A stretch of DNA of 64,000 bases from assembly GCF_000003815.2 (NCBI RefSeq), contig NC_049984.1, positions 25,619,330 through 25,683,329 on the forward strand. Direction: 5' to 3'. The position numbers and the translations under genes are program-made. The stretch's first letter is position 1; each line of letters starts with the position of its first letter. This document shows, one piece after another, positions 1 through 9,189 of the stretch. The DNA comes from Branchiostoma floridae. Lineage: Eukaryota; Chordata; Leptocardii; Amphioxiformes; Branchiostomatidae. The notes beneath the pieces are model-generated. The model was not told where the DNA came from. It searched no databases and saw nothing but the letters and a program-made list of their open reading frames with translations.

Positions 1-181
1 CAACTCAACTCCAGATTTCCGTACAGCCTGGAGCATTTCAATACAACATACAAAGTTGGACTTTTCCTCGAAAATGATAACCTGTTCCTGTTTGGAATGT
101 CTCCTGAATCCCTTTGTGGCAAACTTTTCAGAGTCGAAGCTGTTGACATTTTGGGGAAAGAAGCCACGGTGATTCTTTCAG
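1..181 (+). CDS. Partial exon of unrecognised gene, cut by window edge
   Basis: Frame 1 is open from the first base to a TAA at 208-210. A good donor (CAG|GTATTG) occurs after base 181, so this is probably the 3' part of an internal exon. The peptide has no motif I recognise. It mixes hydrophobic and charged residues like a globular domain (…GLFLENDNLFLFGMSPESL…). The upstream part lies outside the window. It could also be a transposon exon, like most coding-like pieces nearby. Confidence 0.3.
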
Positions 182-210
182 GTATTGTGAAGAAAAACTC
201 TTTTACTTAA

Positions 211-455
211 GCAAGACTCCACGGGAAAGGATAAAGACTCGTCGCGTCTCAGATTAGAAACCCCACATTTACAGCTATCTGTAGATGCTCTCACCGGCCT
301 TTCCCCTCCAGATCAGGCCGCGGCCTCCCAGACCAGCGTCCCGACCTGCCGGGGCAGCACACCCCAGAACGGGCCCAGATAAGTACCTAAAGGGTACTGT
401 TTTCGCTACCACAGGCCCGATGACCAATGCTTCAAAGCCACCTACCCCTATAAAC
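211..455. other. No supported gene; C-rich stretch
   Basis: Between the first exon and the Penelope insertion there is a C/G-rich stretch (about 280-420) open in more than one frame on both strands, as expected from composition alone. I see no motif or convincing splice pair. Downstream of the insertion the sequence appears to continue at about 1,237, so this was one region before the insertion. Confidence 0.5.
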
Positions 456-468
456 ATGCATGCAAACG
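456..468 (+). repeat. Left copy of 13-bp direct repeat, candidate target-site duplication
   Basis: ATGCATGCAAACG occurs here and again at 1,224-1,236, exactly bracketing the Penelope-like insertion. The identity over 13 bases and its position on both outer sides of the element fit a target-site duplication made on insertion. Confidence 0.6.
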
Positions 469-475
469 TATAGTA

Positions 476-701
476 AGGTTCTTTTAGCACAACCAGAAAA
501 TAACTTACTTCCGACGTTTCGGTGTCTGTCAGACACCATCATCAGGGTGGAATGACGGGAACTACTTCTTGCTGCTACTTATAGCCGATGTAGGTGGCGT
601 TGCAGCAGCAAGAATGCCATCCCAGACGTGGCTCAGCTTGTATCCCCCCTCGTCTCTGTTCATGACTGGCACTGATTTTCTGATCCAAACTGCTTCTTCT
701 T
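476..701 (-). repeat. Left arm of PLE inverted repeat
   Basis: The reverse complement of this segment matches 962-1,184 nearly base for base. It includes the C-terminal coding stretch, the TAG stop, the hammerhead core and the GTGCTAAAAGAACC end. The inner junction is at about 701, where the arm changes directly into forward coding sequence. That is typical of a twin-priming or template-jump inversion at reverse transcription. Confidence 0.85.
506..556 (-). ncRNA. Hammerhead ribozyme motif, left (reverse) copy
   Basis: On the minus strand the conserved core reads CTGATGA, then a six-pair stem II (GGTGTC/GACACC, five-base loop), then GAAA and CGTC. This is the same as the right copy at 1,105-1,155. 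Hammerhead motifs with very short stem III are described for Penelope-like elements, where they act best as dimers. This copy points opposite to the element's reading direction because it lies in the inverted arm. Confidence 0.7.
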
Positions 702-1098
702 CTACAAGATTCCGTGCAAAAGTTGTGACAAGGTGTACATTGGAGAGACGGGCAGGACATTCAACACCAGACTTGAAGAACACAAAAAGGAGGCACAAAA
801 CAGCAAAGGCAGTGCATACACAAGATCTCAGAAGAAGGCAGCAGAACAAACAGAGAACAAATCGGCAGTCACAGACCATATTCATAGAAACAATTGCGTA
901 ATAGACTGGGAGGGGGCAAGAGTCATTGACAGAGAGGAAAACAGAAGAACTCGATGGATTAAAGAAGCAGTTTGGATCAGAAAATCAGTGCCAGTCATGA
1001 ACAGAGACGAGGGGGGATACAAGCTGAGCCACGTCTGGGATGGCATTCTTGCTGCTGCAACGCCACCTACATCGGCTATAAGTAGCAGCAAGAAGTAG
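700..1098 (+). pseudogene. GIY-YIG endonuclease C-terminal part of Penelope-like ORF
   Basis: The open frame has an IPC..C zinc-ligand pair, then VYIGETGRTFNTRLEEHKKE, which matches the YIG half and following Arg/His region of the GIY-YIG nuclease fused to Penelope reverse transcriptase. The family enzyme nicks target DNA in the nucleus to prime reverse transcription. The C-terminal tail ends …ISSSKK with a TAG at 1,096-1,098. The first GIY strand and all reverse transcriptase are missing, cut at the inverted junction. There is no native start codon, so this is a truncated relic and not a working gene. Confidence 0.85.
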
Positions 1099-1184
1099 TT
1101 CCCGTCATTCCACCCTGATGATGGTGTCTGACAGACACCGAAACGTCGGAAGTAAGTTATTTTCTGGTTGTGCTAAAAGAACCT
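962..1184 (+). repeat. Right arm of PLE inverted repeat
   Basis: Forward copy of the terminal segment, pairing with 476-701. It carries the last about 45 codons of the endonuclease frame, its stop and the hammerhead. A transcript through both arms could fold into a hairpin of more than 200 bp around a loop of about 260 bases. Confidence 0.85.
1105..1155 (+). ncRNA. Hammerhead ribozyme motif, right (forward) copy
   Basis: CTGATGA lies at 1,115-1,121. Stem II pairs GGTGTC (1,123-1,128) with GACACC (1,134-1,139) across TGACA. GAAA is at 1,140-1,143 and is followed by CGTC, with the expected cleavage after C1,147. Stem III would be only ACGU, a self-complementary tetramer, which is the known PLE layout needing a dimer. 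It lies just after the stop codon of the endonuclease frame, as expected. Confidence 0.75.
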
Positions 1185-1223
1185 CTATATGAATAATTGC
1201 CAACCTGATGAAGTTATTCACGG

Positions 1224-1236
1224 ATGCATGCAAACG
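1224..1236 (+). repeat. Right copy of 13-bp direct repeat, candidate target-site duplication
   Basis: Identical to 456-468. Removing 469-1,236 would restore a continuous pre-insertion sequence. Confidence 0.6.
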
Positions 1237-1584
1237 ATTCTCTCTTTCTATTGTACGCGACAAACTACAGCAGGAAGGTGAGGCCTGACGCGTAGCCGGA
1301 CCCTTTTCCTCGCCTCCTTTTCACAAACTCTTTTTACTCTTTTCGCCATTATATGCCGTGCCCATGTAAGTGCCGGGGAAATTCAGGCTAATTCAGGATA
1401 AACGTAACGCACACTTCGTTTAACATTCTGGAAGTTCATCATTCATATTTACGTGTATACCTGCATCAACAAAAAAGCATGTGCATTTTATGTCAGTTTA
1501 TTGTTTTTCAATATTAATAAACTCCACGCATAGTATTAATCTGCTTCTCTGACAGACAGGAACCATAGTGACAGTTATCCAAAG
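1237..1584. other. No gene seen; AT-rich intergenic sequence
   Basis: Pyrimidine-rich tracts and an AT-rich run with AATAAA-type hexamers near 1,512. No motif-bearing frame was found. Confidence 0.5.
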
Positions 1585-1914
1585 CTATACGTCCTGTGGG
1601 AAGGGCAGCTTCACATGGAAGTCGCAGCCATTTGTTTTTGGGACGTACCCTGCTGGGAACATTCTTGTCAGTTTTGCAATCCTCATGTCTGGAGTCAGAA
1701 TCTCAAAAAAACTTTCCCCCTGTTCAAGCATATAGGAATGTCCATGTTTTCTACTAGAACATTTTCTACCACCAGTCCAAGTTCCTGTTTCTATCCATCC
1801 TCTGTCAGTAGGAAGCATACCGAAAAATGATGTATTTTTCATGTCGTCTTCGACCCCAATGTATGTTTCAAGGACAAACGATGCTAAGACAGCCACCGCT
1901 ACAAAGGCCACCAA
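1585..1914 (-). CDS. Putative N-terminal exon with signal-anchor-like segment, unrecognised
   Basis: A 109-codon minus-strand frame begins MVAFVAVAVLASFVLETYIG, a hydrophobic run like an uncleaved signal or type II anchor. A Cys/Trp/Gly-containing globular stretch follows (WIETGTWTGG, then …NGCDFHVKLPFPQDV) to a TAG at 1,585. The composition looks coding and unlike the decayed frames around it. Family not recognised; a secreted or Golgi enzyme fragment is possible but unproven. The opposite strand is also partly open, but its peptide is less protein-like. Confidence 0.4.
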   Translation of the reverse strand: MVAFVAVAVLASFVLETYIGVEDDMKNTSFFGMLPTDRGWIETGTWTGGRKCSSRKHGHSYMLEQGESFFEILTPDMRIAKLTRMFPAGYVPKTNGCDFHVKLPFPQDV

Positions 1915-2227
1915 TGAAAATCATACCAAAGAACAAGAAAATGTAAGAAAGGGTAAGAAAAATGTTCTCTCATTGTTAAGTTTAATCAGTGAGTGGACAT
2001 TGATGAGCTTAGCATAGCAGTGTGTTTAACTCAAGGCCTAGATGCTTCGGAATCCTGCCCTCGTTAAAGGAACTTCACATGACTGTCTCCATTCAGTTTA
2101 TCTTAATACAGGTCCCTAATCCATTCTATGGCAGAAAGGGGGACACGTTTATAATTACATACGTGTTTGTGTGTATGTTCATTTCCATGCAGCCGTTTGC
2201 TACTTCTGTAGCTGCTGAAAGTTGATG

Positions 2228-2357
2228 TCGATGGGTTTGAAACAGTCCTCTAATCCAGGCTCTCTGGATCTGGTTGTCGGATGGTGGAGGTATCAAGTTT
2301 GGTCCTCACGACAAGTGAATTTGATGGGTTTGATACAGTCCTCTAATCCAGGCTGCT
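2228..2357 (+). repeat. Two copies of a ~33-bp direct repeat
   Basis: GATGGGTTTGAAACAGTCC at 2,230 recurs as GATGGGTTTGATACAGTCC at 2,325. Each is followed by TCTAATCCAGGCT, with a period near 95 bp. No gene is attached. Confidence 0.7.
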
Positions 2358-2424
2358 ATCTGGTGAAGCCCCCGAAGGAACCAGTGACATCTGATTGGCT
2401 GTTCTTATCCTGAAGCACTTTAGC

Positions 2425-2760
2425 TGGCCACCCCCCACGTTTATACATATTTTTGATGCGAAACACAGCCTAGCTCTCCATAGGTACACTGAAGTGATCA
2501 GAGATCTTCAGCTGTCAAAGTGGACGTAAGTCATCATATTATAATATTAAATACTAGCAACTAAAAACAACTATTCTCTAAATGCAGGTCCGACAGAAAA
2601 AGACTTGCAGCTGTGAATACACGGGCACTGCCAGAGAAGATTGGGCGTTTCTACTGGCGACCCCTGTAGGAAGTCGAGTGAACACCACATGTTCTCCCTG
2701 CAGCCAGTAGGAATCAACAAACTCGGGACATACATGAAAGTTATGTCCCTTCAAGGCCGA
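2425..2760 (+). pseudogene. Crypton-like tyrosine recombinase fragment, broken
   Basis: Two exon-like pieces join in phase across a donor at 2,525 and an acceptor at 2,587, giving …LQLSKWTSDRKRLAAVNTRALPEKIGRFYW, then a stop. A shifted frame continues with QPVGINKLGTYMKVMS. The PxGxNKLGxxMKxMS string is the signature before the HxxR box in the Crypton / DUF3504 / KIAA1958-type tyrosine recombinases of animals. The catalytic HxxR and Tyr region is not found downstream. In-frame stops and a shift mark it as dead. The assignment of the first piece is weaker than that of the second. Confidence 0.55.
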
Positions 2761-2829
2761 AGAATCGCCTGGTCCGTAATCATTGATCCATTTTCCATTC
2801 TACAACTAGTAATACAATTTTACCTCTAG

Positions 2830-4051
2830 AACAAAATCTGCACTTGCATGCCTCAATATCCAAACGTGTATTAAAATTTTAGGAGAAGAAATCCTGGGAA
2901 AAGCTGGCTTTAGACATGCTGGAATGTAACAGCAATACCACTTCTGACTCTCGGCACCATATTAGGAACATAAATGGACTACAATCTGAAGAGGAGACTG
3001 AACCGCCGGGAAGAAGTTGTTTATTTCTTGGATTGGAAACATGCAAGTCATTACACAGGTAATATGATAGTAATAGATGTAACATCCATGTATGTCACAC
3101 AGGGCATTGACATCCCAGGCATTCATAGTGTGGTAGTAACCATGTCCCATGTACCTGTATCAGGTATATACTCTTTTATACCATATACACGTTTATGAAT
3201 CTTAATCAGTTTTCAATGAAGTTTTCGACCATATCAATAAATTTCTCCCGATTATCGTAAGGTAGGTTGAGCGCAGTTGTCAGTTTTCTGACGATGTACC
3301 CATACCATAATTACGTCTGATCATTTCCTGGTCTAAGAAATCTGTGACCAGATGAAAGCTGTTGTTGTGTTGTCCAAAATGAGATGTAGTTGCTGTTGAT
3401 GTTGTGCGTCTTTATTCAATTAACATAAGTATCTGCCTTGTTTCAGACAAGCCGCCTAGGAATCTGTGACGTCTGTAAGGACCTGCAGACAGCAAATGGG
3501 GACGCCACGACTGCCTGTGACTCCAGGAAATCATGTTTTCTCCTCAGTTAAGAACTTGCCAGTGAACAGTGACTTTCAGAATCTCATCCATGTGGAACAA
3601 AATATCGGTGTGGGTACGGCTAGATAGCCCTTCGGGCAGAGAGTAAGTATGGATCTTGCCGAAATAAATTGCCGACATAAATGCGATCAAAATTGATGCA
3701 CAGTGGGATGAAATGTGGAAAATAATAGGCTATATTCCAGTTGAAAAATACCTTTAGTCACTAGTGCCCTACGGAAAAGAGAGACTGTGTCTGTTTAGTT
3801 GATATCTGCTCTAAGTATTTTACTATCCTTCAGGTCTACATGGATTTGGGGTATTAATTGTAGTTGTTAAAAAAGGGGCCGGCAGATTATCGCCGACTTC
3901 ACTTTTAAAAATTCCATTCCATCAACCAAAAACCGACCAATTGTTGCCAATATAATTAGATTTCTGCACCTCTGTTACCAGTCTACCGGGAGGTATTTCC
4001 AGTATTGAACTCGAACCGAATGAAAGGCTGATGATGTGGTCCAATCTGCAG
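2830..4051. other. No assignable gene; weak exon-like pieces
   Basis: Exon-like pieces end at 3,058 (…YFLDWKHASHYTG then GTAATA) and run over 3,447-3,550 (…LGICDVCKDLQTANGDA). Neither has a recognised domain. The rest is AT-rich and closed in all frames. Confidence 0.4.
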
Positions 4052-4184
4052 GCAGCTTTTGTTGTGAAAGCCGTGAATGCTCGACGAAGGCAGGAACCAA
4101 CAGTGGAAGTTGAAAAGAGGCAGGAACTAGAAGTTGAAGAGGAGAATGAAGACAGAAGTTTTTTTCTTCATGACGATACACAAG
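4052..4184 (+). CDS. Exon-like segment, charged coil, unrecognised
   Basis: Acceptor ATCTGCAG at 4,051 and donor CAAG|GTACTG after 4,184 bound an open frame AAFVVKAVNARRRQEP… that continues as Glu/Lys-rich sequence with short imperfect QE-x-EVE repeats, then SFFLHDDTQ. It could be an internal exon of a transposon protein with the next segment at 4,271. No family is recognised. Confidence 0.35.
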
Positions 4185-4270
4185 GTACTGGTATAAGTTA
4201 CCATGATTGACAATTCAGGATGGTGGAAGTTAAGTGCAAGGTTCAATGTACTGTTTTTATTTATACCCAG

Positions 4271-4459
4271 TACACCATGGAGAGACACTATGAGCTGCTT
4301 ATGAAAGAATTGGCGAAGAAAACACCGAAGGTCAACCAGCTCCTGGACTTGGAGCTCCCCGCCAGGAAGGAGCTGGTTCAGAGCCTTGACCTGGACACAA
4401 AGAGCGCCGCCACTGGACACAAAGAGCGCTGTCAATTGCTTCACGAAGGTCGTTTATGA
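4271..4459 (+). CDS. Exon-like segment (MERHYELLMKEL…), unrecognised
   Basis: The acceptor TACCCAG ends at 4,270. The frame reads YTMERHYELLMKELAKKTPK and then an amphipathic helical stretch rich in Leu/Glu. The end contains a duplicated CTGGACACAAAGAGCGC (4,399 and about 4,413), which extends the frame to a TGA at 4,457-4,459. It may belong to the same split gene as 4,052-4,184. Confidence 0.35.
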   Translation, partial: YTMERHYELLMKELAKKTPKVNQLLDLELPARKELVQSLDLDTKSAATGHKERCQLLHEGRL

Positions 4460-5485
4460 AAGTTCATTATCTGCATCAGTGTCTAGCAAGTTAACAATGG
4501 CTTCTTAGACCAGATACACAGATACTGCATAGGCCAATGAGTCAAGAAGATAGTAAGAAGGTAAGAAAATTATTATTTCTCAAAATCTGTGTGTATCACT
4601 CACAGTGTAGGAAAAATAAGGAATATAAACTACAATGGTCTTTATTTTGTCAATTCCAGCTCAAGGATATTTGTTACCAACGATGCTCTACCACGTGTCC
4701 CATGGCCACGCTTCTAGAAAGCGCTCAACCAGGGCTTGTAAGGCTCCTGCTCATCCCTGCTTAAACTGAAGCAGGACCAGCTTGCCGATTACATTGACAA
4801 CTTTTTTGTTGACTTCATAAGGTGGGTACAGAAACTTTCATTGTTGGGAAGTATTGGAACTTATATACATCATGGGATATTCTCAAAAACCTGTATGTGG
4901 CTGTACAAGCGAATACCGGTGCAGGACAAAGGTTATGGTCTCATGCCATTAAAAAAAAAGGCTTGCGATAAAGGTTCTCCATGAGGAACCCGGTGTTGAC
5001 CAGTCGCCTCCGCGTACACCTTCACCTCCATTTGAAGTAGACCAAGATGACCATGGCCACCTAAATACATCCGCAGAAGTATGTGTGATTTGAGGGTAGA
5101 TATTGTTAAACTACGGATAACAAGTAGCTTTCCTTACGTCCAGGACACTACATAGGCTCAGACAGGATCTTCATTTATTTGCAATAGATAATTGCACACC
5201 TCTAGCTAATTTAAATTTTCTATATATATTTTTTGTATCAAGTCACGGAGAGATAATTCTTGCGATTTTGTGTCAAGGCTACATTGTGCACAATGCTGTG
5301 GTTGAGAGACACTGCGAACCATTGGGCACGGTGATCTGTAAGTGGGCTAGCTAAAATATAAAATGTGCACTTTAACAATAAAGATATTGGTTGCTTCTTA
5401 ATCAATACACTTAATGGAAAATTGAAGTGCTATTTTTGCATTTTTGCTTTCCTTCTTATTACAGGAGAGCGTAATATGCTTAGTT
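4460..5485. other. Small exon-like pieces only
   Basis: Short pieces with splice borders are seen at about 4,536-4,560 (…SQEDSKK then GTAAGA), about 4,660-4,745 and about 4,765-4,819 (…DQLADYIDNFFVDFI). They look like remains of the gene starting upstream. From 4,820 to 5,485 the sequence is AT-rich, including a TATATATATT tract near 5,220, with nothing assignable. Confidence 0.3.
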
Positions 5486-5549
5486 TATTGTAATGAGTGA
5501 CATTCATGAGGTACAAGATCTTTCAACCCGTGTTTCCTTTCCCTTTGAA

Positions 5550-6254
5550 GATGGAAAAATTGAGGTATACACCTGGGATCAACCCAAAAGGACGGTGGTG
5601 GATTAAGGCCGATGCCTGCGACCTGAAGCTGGTTCTTTGGGAGTCGATGAGGCATGAGTGGTCTGGGGACACAGATTTGGGAGATGGGAACCTGCAAAAA
5701 GCTCAGGAGAAGTAGGAGAAGCAGACATGTCATTTGTGCGTAACCTTGGCACGGCGGAACGCAAGACACAGCTATCTTCCGACCTAACCAGCCTGCATGT
5801 CATGCTGGAGGAGCACAAAGACTTTCCCGAAGCTGGACTGAGGAACTCACAGACCCTGTATAACAAGAAACAGAGAGAAAATGCATCTGAAGAAACAATG
5901 TTCACCCTTGGATTGGATGGGAGATAGACGGTTATCGCTCTCTGAAACGTGTACATCAAGAACTTTTGTCAACAATGGAGGAAATGCTGCTAAATTTGGC
6001 AAGTGGGCAATATCCTGCAGGAGTAGAGAAGCTGCGCCAGCAACTGCAGTGGTACGTTAAAGGTGTGTACACGAACAAGAGAGAGGCGGCCAGCCACGTA
6101 CTTATCTTTATGATCAGTGATGATCAACGGAGCGTGAAGCTTTATGCCATTCCTGTTCGAGTGCTGCCATGCAGAGTGGTGAAGGATGCGAAGATGAGGG
6201 CTCTGAAAGATGACCTGAAGCTTACCATGGAGGACATTGGAATGACAGTTGTTG
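5550..6254 (+). pseudogene. Orphan multi-frame relic (GRWWIKADACD… / …IPVRVLPCR family)
   Basis: Three successive frames give one continuous protein-like sequence. First is GRWWIKADACDLKLVLWES and WSGDTDLGDGNL (5,608-5,700). Then FVRNLGTAERKTQL…SEETMFTLG (to about 5,910). Then GWEIDGYRSLKRVHQELL…SVKLYAIPVRVLPCR…LTMEDIGMTVVG up to a donor at 6,254 (GTTG|GTGAGA). Two frameshifts, one near 5,690 and one near 5,910, show decay. From memory, similar strings recur in uncharacterised invertebrate proteins, but I cannot give a family name. Confidence 0.5.
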
Positions 6255-6454
6255 GTGAGATATGAGTCATATTCTGTTTTGATGCTAAGGCATGTAACAG
6301 TGTTAAAAATCACCTTAAGTCAAACCCATGTCTAGTACAGAGTCTGCTTGCATCACCCACTGAGGCACCTGTGTCAGCAACTTCATCTAGGAACAGCGCA
6401 ACCCCCTCAGCATCTGCATCTGAGAACAGCGCAGCCCTGTCAGCGATATTATAG

Positions 6455-6714
6455 AAATGTCTTTGTCACTGAATGTTAATGACCATGTTCTTGTGAGATA
6501 TGGCTGTCTTGAAATACCAGCTTTAATTGAACAGGGTGAAGGAGCTGGGCTTGCCGTTAGATACTTTGAAAGTGTTGGTGGTTCAAGCTTAGCGTTGTAT
6601 TCTGCACAAGACCATGAATATGAGGTGCTAAAAGATAATCTCATCAGAAATCTTACAGCACCTACAATTGAGTTACGTGGCACTCGTGTGTACTTAAAGT
6701 TTGCTGATGTATAG
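6455..6714 (+). CDS. Terminal exon, Tudor-like C-terminal module, intact frame
   Basis: After an acceptor (TATTATAG, 6,454) a clean 86-codon frame reads MSLSLNVNDHVLVRYGCLEI, with PALIEQGEG, YEVLKDNLI and VYLKFADV, then TAG. The pattern HVLVxYG…P…L resembles the small barrel-like C-terminal modules ending many invertebrate transposon proteins, written as VLVxYEGKxxPG. Upstream (6,320-6,450) is a Ser/Ala-rich imperfect repeat around AGCAT-CTGAGAACAGCGCA. It may be the last exon of the gene at 5,550-6,254. Function unknown. Confidence 0.45.
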
Positions 6715-6850
6715 TCAAATCTGTATGTTATTAGACCCTTTGTTCTCCACTGAGTTAACATAACCATTGCTACAATATATGCATAAGTTTGCAATCTATA
6801 AAGACACCATGTCTTACAAATTTTACATTGTATCCATTTTATAGTACAAC

Positions 6851-6946
6851 ATGACATTCCTGCCAAGCCAAGACAACGAAGAAATACTCTACAAACGCAC
6901 AACAAGAGCACGCCGCAAAAACAGGCGATACCACCCCTACAAACAG
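6851..6946 (+). CDS. Possible 5' exon, basic peptide
   Basis: ATG at 6,851 opens MTFLPSQDNEEILYKRTTRA followed by RRKNRRYHPYKQ. It ends exactly at a donor (AACAG|GTACGT). The basic end resembles a nuclear localisation stretch. Unrecognised; it may splice to the exon at 7,269. Confidence 0.35.
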
Positions 6947-7268
6947 GTACGTTTCATCAGCAAGTGACCATACTATAATGTTATATCTACACACAGATGG
7001 CCTGACACCAGCCAAATTTCCTGACGTGTACCAAATCTCATTTCAAAATTACCAACAGTTGCTGTTCTCATCCACAATTCATCAAACTTGGTCCAAATTG
7101 TTCACATACAATATAAGGCTTCATTTACCTGTCTTCAGGGCCACCTTTGCTTCAAGCAAGATCTATACCACATATATTCTTACGCTTACAGTAGAAACAC
7201 ATTTTGACCCCAACTCCTGTTTATGACACTGAACATTATAAAAATGTCACATTTTCACTTTTTCCCAG

Positions 7269-7440
7269 ACTGGAACTTGTCTGCAGGCAGCCGGAGGCGC
7301 CGCCTCTTCTTGAGGGAACTTGGGTACAACTTAGTAATGCCTGACGTAATGGGTTTCCTCGCCTAGACCAAAACAGGCTGGAGGCAATATACGATGAGCA
7401 AACATCCCTAAAAACTTTCATATTCCGTAGACTGACTTGT
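7269..7440 (+). pseudogene. Exon copy A of a dispersed family (partner at 27,974)
   Basis: Begins after TTTTCCCAG. The peptide …RRRRLFLRELGYN…VMPDVMGFLA, stop, TKTGWRQYT aligns with …KRVRLLVQEVF…YMGVMGLDVWTKTDWRPYT at 27,974-28,155. At DNA level the ATGGGTTT…GACCAAAAC.G.CTGGAGGC.ATATACG..GAGCAAACAT segment is shared, including bases beyond the exon end. Copy A has an in-frame TAG. Function unknown. Confidence 0.5.
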
Positions 7441-7627
7441 CTGTCTTGTCTCCCTGATAGATCTGCTAAATTCAAATATAATCGTTCTATCTTCACAATG
7501 TAGTAGAAAACAGGCTACCGTTGTGTACTACAATACTAGCATTTCAGCTAACGAATACTTCTTTCCAACATAGAAACATGCAGTGATCTGACATCTGGGG
7601 ACATTTTGCCAGGTGTCACATAGGTAC

Positions 7628-7857
7628 GCAGTCTTGAGAAGAGACTGTTGACTGCAGTGAAGTCCTTCCTCCAGCGTAACTTCAAGGCATTCTCAGCCGT
7701 TCCCTGAACCAGCACTGTACGCTGTTGGGTCCCGCCTACCAACTACACACCGGTGGAACTCCTGAATTTGGATGAATCCAAAACTTCCGACAACATTAGG
7801 ATTTTAACTAAGTTTGCTGAGGAGTCAGGAATGTCAACGCAGCACAATTGGGATCAG
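7628..7857 (+). pseudogene. Exon ending TNYTPVELLNLDESKT…, possible DUF6589-type relic
   Basis: The frame TYVRSLEKRLLTAVKSFLQR runs to a TGA, then resumes as PPTNYTPVELLNLDES…NIRILTKFAEESGMSTQHNWDQ. It ends at a strong donor (GATCAG|GTAAGG). The layout of an NLDES box followed by a short helical stretch before a GDQ-type exon resembles DUF6589-like invertebrate transposon proteins, but the resemblance is weak. The in-frame stop suggests decay. Confidence 0.35.
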
Positions 7858-9000
7858 GTAAGGTTGTTTATATGTGGTGTGCAAAATTAATTGTTAATTC
7901 AATGTTATGAACCCACTGTGAACCATGTCCTACCCATCACCCCTATTTTAGAAGTAGACTAGTCCTTTGACCTCATTCTGGTGCTAAGAATCCTGGAGAC
8001 AAGACATAAAAGTATTGGGGTGAGATTGAAAATAATTTCCCAAATGGCATGGAAAAACGTCAACCTAGCGAGCGAGTTGCTTCAAATTCGCAGTTTACCG
8101 ACATGAATTCACGAGCTGAACATCAACTGAATCATAGAAAATCTGTGACCAGATTGTTAGGTCCTCTACCCTTCTCTGCTCTATCTGTATCTACTAGATA
8201 AGTATCTATGGACAAAAATGTGCGAGACCTTTATATTTACCCGAGACTATTTCAAAGTTTGGCGGCGATTTTGATCCCCACTGTTTTAAATGAAAGGAAA
8301 TTGATAACACACATGTGAAGCAAGATCATACACATGTGAAAGAAATGAAGAAGAGAAAGTGTACCGACAAATGTGTGCTGAGTGCCGACCAATTGGAAAA
8401 AAGCAGCGAGAAAGAAGCACAGTGAGACAGAAAAGACAGCACATGTGACCATTATCTGACGAACCAAGCGGATTACAGAGACAACAACAACACTGTTTCA
8501 ACTGTATGATGTCGCAGAATTCAATGAAAAAGTTGCCTACGCTATTCCTAAACTTACTTTAACCAGCGGCATCTTTTCAACGTATAACTGGTCTACATAG
8601 TTTGACCTTCGCATCATAATTTTCCCACTGATTGTGATGACGCCTTGTAGAAAAATCCCGGGCTTGGTCTGTCAAGACCCAAGAACACCGCTGCTACGTG
8701 ATTGGCTAAATCCTTGATATATGCACACGATTTCGTGTTTTCCCGCGGTTGTTGAAGGCTGTGCATGGAGTCCTACAGCAATTTTGCTGTGAGCCGAATT
8801 CACCAAACCAAGTAGAACTAACTCTTTGGCAACTGCTAAAATTTGATCTTAGCTGAAGTTAAATCATTATAAAGGTGGGTGAAGAACGTGCTGAATTCCG
8901 ACTGAATGAGCAGCTGCCCCATTCATGTCATACTGAGGCACCCCATGCATGCCCCTTCTTATTAGATTTATATCGAGCAACATCGTGTACTTGTACGACA
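7858..9000. other. Mostly non-coding; inverted CCAAT and TATA-like elements near 8,700
   Basis: No recognised gene. A Lys/Glu-rich open stretch at 8,310-8,440 contains a doubled ACACATGTGAA. An inverted CCAAT (ATTGGCT, 8,701) is followed by a TATA-like GATATATGC (8,717), about 280 bp upstream of the ATG at 9,001, and AAAG|GTGGGT at about 8,876 could be a donor. A small promoter is possible but unsupported by other evidence. Confidence 0.3.
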
Positions 9001-9186
9001 ATGAGACCGTCTGAGTTTGAATCTTTCAAGTGTCAGATTGATAAGCTGCTCGCTGAAGGGGTTAATAAACCAAAAGATATTATTGATCTCCTACCCATTT
9101 CGTCAGGAATAACCAACGATCCTTTGAAATTGGGGAGGTTCAAGACTTTCGTACGAAATCGGAAATATACACAAGGCATGCTTTAA
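9001..9186 (+). CDS. Small helical ORF (MRPSEFESFKC…), unrecognised
   Basis: ATG in fair context (ACAATGA). The 61-codon peptide MRPSEFESFKCQIDKLLAEG continues with VNKPKDIIDLL…LKLGRFKTFVRNRKY and ends in TAA. The helix-turn-helix-like spacing and basic end would fit a small DNA-binding N terminus. The frame is also open upstream to 8,875. No family is identified. Confidence 0.35.
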   Translation: MRPSEFESFKCQIDKLLAEGVNKPKDIIDLLPISSGITNDPLKLGRFKTFVRNRKYTQGML

Positions 9187-9189
9187 TTA

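Larger units (their letters stand above)
469..1223 (+). mobile_element. Penelope-like retroelement fragment with inverted 3' terminal segment
   Basis: A 3'-terminal Penelope-like element (PLE) segment runs forward from about 700 to 1,223. A reverse-complement copy of its last about 225 bp lies at its left (476-701). The forward part encodes the end of the GIY-YIG endonuclease, then a short untranslated tail with a hammerhead motif, then a TGAATAA…TTATTCA small inverted repeat (1,188-1,220). PLEs are known to carry inverted or tandem terminal copies (pLTRs) and to be 5' truncated. No reverse transcriptase is left, so it cannot move alone. A 13-bp direct repeat flanks the unit. Confidence 0.8.

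Noticed and set aside
562-1091. Open frames on both strands within the PLE arms as separate genes
   Set aside because: They are the reverse readings of the inverted arms and of the endonuclease frame.
8695-9186. Host promoter with CCAAT and TATA boxes driving the ORF at 9,001
   Set aside because: Short motifs expected by chance in AT-rich DNA; kept only as a remark, not as a feature.
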